A stretch of 7,683 bases of DNA from Candidatus Shapirobacteria bacterium UBA2283 (lineage in GTDB: Bacteria > Patescibacteriota > Microgenomatia > UBA12405): positions 1 through 7,683 of the forward strand of contig DDWP01000055.1 in the NCBI GenBank assembly GCA_002345725.1. Direction: 5' to 3'. The notes under the pieces were generated by a model. That model saw nothing but the letters and a program-made list of their open reading frames with translations, had not been told where the DNA came from and made no database searches. The position numbers and the translations under genes were made by a program. Positions 4,898-7,683 of this stretch are shown piece by piece (positions within the stretch are counted from its first letter, which is position 1; every line of letters begins with the position of its first letter).

Positions 4898-5635
4898 GTG
4901 GGGGGAATATTTAAAATATTAGGAAAAGTTTTTTTGGGGATGGTTGTACTGGTAGTTATTTATGTTGTGACACTTTGTTTTCCTCAGCCGTTTTTTAAAA
5001 ATAAAGTTGCGGTGGGAGATGTGACGGTCTACTCTGACAGGGATATACCGATTGAAGAAATAACCAACATTGTTAATGAAGCCCAAAGTCGAGTGGCTAA
5101 ATCTGTCCTCTACAAACCGGGTATGAAACAAAATGTTTTTATGTCAAATGACTTGTGGCGATGGCGGTATTTTTCGAACATCCACTATAAGGCGAGTGGC
5201 ATAAATCAAGTTCTTTTCAACCACAATATATTTTTCCGAAAAACAGACATAAAGAATAACAGGCTCTATGGCCAATCTGGAAATGTGGCGCCTGGGGATC
5301 GAACTTTTGCTTATTTTCTGGCTCATGAAATGACCCATGCCCTAGAATTTCAATCCATGCCTTGGTACAAATACCCCCTTCAAACTAACTGGGTATTGGA
5401 AGGATATTGTGAATATATTGCTCACGGCTCGCAAAGTTACGAGACGGCACTGAATCAATACCTAAACGTACCGGAAAACTCAGGAGAGAAATATTACACT
5501 AGGGCCAGGACTATGGTGGCGTATTTATTAGAAAAAGAAAAAATAGATATTTCTCAAATTTGGGCAAGGGCGAGTGACTATGATTCTGTACTGAAAGTGG
5601 TTATTCCTGATGACAGACCAAGTTTGGCGAATTAA
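4898..5635 (+). CDS. membrane-anchored HExxH metallopeptidase-like protein
   Basis: The 245-residue product starts with GTG; the next in-frame ATG (4940) would delete part of the membrane helix at about 9-27, so GTG is preferred. After the helix come a beta/alpha segment (VTVYSDRDIPIEEI) and the motif H143-E-M-T-H147, the zinc-binding signature of zincin peptidases. Twenty residues later E168-G-Y-C-E172 supplies the third ligand candidate expected for gluzincins, in a WVLEGYCEYIA context typical of that helix. All expected zinc ligands and the catalytic Glu144 are present, so activity is plausible. The single anchor with a large C-terminal domain suggests an extracytoplasmic protease. It lies between a lectin-like membrane protein and a SUKH protein on the same strand, with its own -10 box. 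The exact peptidase family is not identified. Confidence 0.75.
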   Translation: MGGIFKILGKVFLGMVVLVVIYVVTLCFPQPFFKNKVAVGDVTVYSDRDIPIEEITNIVNEAQSRVAKSVLYKPGMKQNVFMSNDLWRWRYFSNIHYKASGINQVLFNHNIFFRKTDIKNNRLYGQSGNVAPGDRTFAYFLAHEMTHALEFQSMPWYKYPLQTNWVLEGYCEYIAHGSQSYETALNQYLNVPENSGEKYYTRARTMVAYLLEKEKIDISQIWARASDYDSVLKVVIPDDRPSLAN

Positions 5636-5662
5636 TAAAAAAGAATTCTAAACTTGAGGGCG

Positions 5663-5668
5663 TATAAT
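5663..5668 (+). promoter_or_regulatory. -10 box of the SUKH gene, leaderless geometry
   Basis: A perfect TATAAT ends 6 nt before ATG 5675. The -35 region is A-rich and poor. The intervening TTGAGAT is not a Shine-Dalgarno sequence. Confidence 0.55.
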
Positions 5669-5674
5669 TGAGAT

Positions 5675-6046
5675 ATGTTGAACCAACTCTCAGAAATAAA
5701 TAATAGATGGAATCTGCCTAAGGTATATTTGGAATATCTTGAAAAGCATGAGGAGGATGAATTCTTAGAAGAAATGAGATTGTATGGTTCTACTAATTTG
5801 ATTAGTAACCAAGAAGGTTATTCTTATAACCCAGTAACTCAAAAAATAATAGAAGTGTGGCCAGAAAATTATGTGGTAATTGCTGATATTGATGCCGATC
5901 CGTTCGTACTTGATTTGTCCAATTCAGACGGAAAAGATGCACCAGTTTTATTTGCGTATCATGGAGAGGGCGAATGGTCTTTTGAAAAATGTGCTGATTC
6001 TTTTGGAGAATTCATATCAGAAAAGCTTTACCAAAACAATTTCTAA
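5675..6046 (+). CDS. SMI1/KNR4 (SUKH) family protein
   Basis: The 123-residue product has the SUKH plan: N-terminal helix with LPKVYLEYL (14-22), a LYGSTNLI strand (36-43), WPENYVVIADIDADPFVLDLS (62-82) with the family's typical I-A-D-x-x-x-D-P core, and HGEGEW (96-101) before a C-terminal helix ending in SFGEFISEKL. No signal peptide is seen; it is presumably cytosolic. In established examples many SUKH proteins neutralise toxins of polymorphic or contact-dependent systems, while others are housekeeping partners, so immunity here is inference only. It is followed 24 nt later by a large anchored protein of unknown function; usual toxin-then-immunity order is not met in the window. A second open frame inside it (5880-6074) is a shadow. 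Confidence 0.8.
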   Translation: MLNQLSEINNRWNLPKVYLEYLEKHEEDEFLEEMRLYGSTNLISNQEGYSYNPVTQKIIEVWPENYVVIADIDADPFVLDLSNSDGKDAPVLFAYHGEGEWSFEKCADSFGEFISEKLYQNNF

Positions 6047-6058
6047 CTGCATCAGTTG

Positions 6059-6064
6059 TATAAT
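6059..6064 (+). promoter_or_regulatory. -10 box of the large anchored protein gene, leaderless geometry
   Basis: A perfect TATAAT ends 6 nt before ATG 6071 and lies 12 nt after the SUKH stop. The -35 position (around 6036-6041) falls in the end of the SUKH gene and is weak. No Shine-Dalgarno sequence lies between. Confidence 0.55.
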
Positions 6065-6070
6065 CTGCTT

Positions 6071-7683
6071 ATGAACAAAAAAGTAATCCTGATTGGAGTA
6101 GTTTTGTTAACTATTATTATCGGTGCTTATTATTTTTTAGGTGGTAAAAAAGAGAATAGCAATGCTGAACAAGATGTTTTAAGTAGCACACTGTCCATCT
6201 CACAGGAATATTCGAGGCTAAGATATCAGACTGATAATGCACTAGTAAAGGCAAAAGATTACCAGAGTTATGATGATTGGAATAAGGAAATGTCTTCAAT
6301 CATTGAGGGCTGGAAAACATTGGAAAATGAGGTGTCGGAATTAGAAAAGAATGCTGATAAATTGACTAATCAAAAAACAGTAACTAATCTAGTAAAGGGT
6401 ATTTATGCTTATGATTCTGTAGAAGTTCAGAAGGTGATAGAAAAAGCCCCGATGGGGAGACAAGTCAGAACACTAGCTAAACATTTAGGGGTAGATGCCA
6501 AAATGGCTCAGCTAATTCTAAACGAAAGCCAGGATAGAATATCAAGAGAGATATGGGGTGGTGAAGGAGATGTCTACCAGGGATTGGAACAAGATGCGAT
6601 GAGAATTAAGAATGGAGCGAAAGTAACGGTGTTTGTGGGAGGGGTGGTGCTAACTGGAGGGATGTCAGCAGTAGCAACTAGTGGAGTGGTAGCTAAAACG
6701 GCTCTAGTAGTATCGGGGGCTGACCTAGTACTTGAAGTAGCTGATGATGAAGCTAAGATAGCTCTAGGAGATAGAAATAAGGTGTCAAAAATGGTGGGTA
6801 AAATTAGAACTGTAACTGAGCCAGCAGCCAGCATTCTGACAGTTGTGAATATGCCGGGAAATCTGTCTAAAGCGATGGAAAAAGTAAGCGCTCTGTCGTT
6901 TGCTGGAGATCAGATTAGATCGGTTGCTCAAGATGAAAAAATTTTGGGAATAAATATTAAGGTGGATGAGAAGGGCGAGGTAGAAGCTAAGGTGAGTGGG
7001 TTAACGGAAGAAGAATTGCCAAAATGGCGGGAAGAAAACAATGCGACTGAATCAAACCAAACAGCTGAAGAGATACTTGTTGAAAGAAAAGAAAGTGTAG
7101 TGGAAGAAAAAACAATAGAAAAAGAAGAAGTTGACAGCATGACAGGTTCAGGTTGGGAAGGAACACTAAGCAGTATGTCGGGGGGCGATAATCAAAAAAG
7201 AACTATTGATTTTGATTTTATATTAAACCAAGATGGCAGTGTGAGTGGGTCTTCTTTTAAAAAATGGAAACAAAATGGAGACAGAATTAAGATGTATGGC
7301 GAAGATGAGTCCACTGGTTATTATGAGTTCAAGGTAAGCAAACACGGCCTCTTGCTAACTAAAATTGTTATTGGAGATGAAGTGATACAGCCAGGAGAAG
7401 AGTATATGGGAGGAATTGCTCCTGCAGGCTATTTATCAAGAAAATCAAGTTCAGAAGAGAACAATTTGGGATCTAGTAAAAATGCAATGTCATTTACTGA
7501 ATACAACGAAATGGATGATAAAGGATTACTCAAAAACATATTATCGGTAGAAAAATATTTAGGAGAACCAGATGTTAAAGCTACCGACGACAATGGTCGA
7601 GCTGTTTATGTTTATTATGACTTAGTTAAATATGATAGTGGAAATCTAGGTAGCGTAAAAATGACATTTTACGATGAAGATGA
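6071..7683 (+). CDS. large N-terminally anchored protein of unknown function (3' end outside window)
   Basis: The frame is open from ATG 6071 to the last base (537 complete codons plus two bases), so the C-terminus is missing. Residues 5-23 form one hydrophobic helix after MNKK and lack a lipobox cysteine, suggesting a membrane anchor or signal peptide. Residues about 30-175 are helical and charged, partly coiled coil. Residues 185-225 form a striking Gly/Ala/Val/Ser/Thr-rich hydrophobic stretch (VFVGGVVLTGG onward) leading to an acidic LEVADDEAKIALGDR segment. After residues of about 310-357, a Glu/Lys-rich linker, comes a beta-rich region from W362 (GSGWEGTL), resembling small barrel or lipocalin-like repeats. 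The last segment (VEKYLGEPD, then YVYYDLVKY, then SVKMTFYDE) resembles BamE/OmlA-like folds. No family is identified. Base composition is less AT-rich than the SUKH gene upstream. The -10 box fixes the start. Confidence 0.85.
   Translation, partial: MNKKVILIGVVLLTIIIGAYYFLGGKKENSNAEQDVLSSTLSISQEYSRLRYQTDNALVKAKDYQSYDDWNKEMSSIIEGWKTLENEVSELEKNADKLTNQKTVTNLVKGIYAYDSVEVQKVIEKAPMGRQVRTLAKHLGVDAKMAQLILNESQDRISREIWGGEGDVYQGLEQDAMRIKNGAKVTVFVGGVVLTGGMSAVATSGVVAKTALVVSGADLVLEVADDEAKIALGDRNKVSKMVGKIRTVTEPAASILTVVNMPGNLSKAMEKVSALSFAGDQIRSVAQDEKILGINIKVDEKGEVEAKVSGLTEEELPKWREENNATESNQTAEEILVERKESVVEEKTIEKEEVDSMTGSGWEGTLSSMSGGDNQKRTIDFDFILNQDGSVSGSSFKKWKQNGDRIKMYGEDESTGYYEFKVSKHGLLLTKIVIGDEVIQPGEEYMGGIAPAGYLSRKSSSEENNLGSSKNAMSFTEYNEMDDKGLLKNILSVEKYLGEPDVKATDDNGRAVYVYYDLVKYDSGNLGSVKMTFYDED

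Noticed and set aside
4868..4907. TTCCCCC (4868-4874) complementary to GGGGGAA (4901-4907) around the peptidase-like start, as a translational switch
   Set aside because: If transcription starts near 4898, as the -10 box predicts, the left arm is not in the mRNA; the G and C runs may pair by chance.
5880..6074. 64-codon + strand open frame overlapping the SUKH gene
   Set aside because: A shifted-frame shadow of the SUKH coding sequence; the strong TATAAT at 6059-6064 serves the next gene at 6071.
6574..7140. Two - strand open frames within the large anchored protein gene
   Set aside because: They are Ser/Thr/Leu-rich, as expected for the antisense of Gly/Val/Lys/Glu-rich coding DNA, and lie opposite a continuous 537-codon frame.

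Overview
The window reads like a small-genome, AT-rich bacterium, most likely a member of the Patescibacteria (candidate phyla radiation). This is an inference from style rather than from a marker gene. All eight protein genes and both tRNA genes lie on the + strand and are tightly packed. The genetic code looks standard: TAA is the usual stop, and TGA ends only the DUF2806-type gene. Recognisable Shine-Dalgarno sequences are largely absent. Five genes instead have a near-perfect -10 box (TAAAAT, TATAAT or TATGAT) ending 5-6 nt before the start codon, which predicts leaderless mRNAs.

Region 1 (1-2135): the C-terminal part of a cupin-fold protein, cut by the window edge, then a promoter and a complete RelA/SpoT-type gene with HD, divergent synthetase, TGS, helical and ACT regions. 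The HD hydrolase site is intact, while the synthetase half is degenerate, so a (p)ppGpp hydrolase or regulatory role is more likely than synthesis.

Region 2 (2136-3150): tRNA-Arg(CCG), a small Nudix hydrolase and tRNA-Ser(GGA). Two diverged copies of one hairpin design lie upstream of the two tRNA genes and keep their stems by compensatory changes. The 5' end of tRNA-Ser (13 bp, GAATATGGAGGAG) is also present 127 bp upstream. A four-unit heptamer repeat (CTAAANN) spans the Nudix stop codon.

Region 3 (3151-6046): a visibly more AT-rich block of accessory-looking genes starting 4 nt after the tRNA-Ser CCA end. It holds a DUF2806-type coiled-coil protein, a two-helix membrane protein with a LamG/concanavalin-like domain, a membrane-anchored HExxH metallopeptidase-like protein and a SMI1/KNR4 (SUKH) protein.

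Region 4 (6071-7683): a long ORF running off the window end. It encodes an N-terminally anchored protein with a glycine/alanine/valine-rich hydrophobic core, an acidic Glu/Lys linker and beta-rich C-terminal segments. Its function is not recognised.

Taken together, a housekeeping stress-signalling gene and two tRNA genes sit next to an accessory group rich in envelope proteins (lectin-like, protease-like, large anchored protein), with a SUKH protein that elsewhere often acts as toxin immunity. No integrase, transposase, CRISPR array or recognisable nuclease toxin is visible. The best candidates for something undescribed are the leaderless-promoter arrangement, the covarying hairpin family near the tRNA genes, the direct tRNA-mRNA junction, and the unknown pair SUKH plus 6071-7683 protein.
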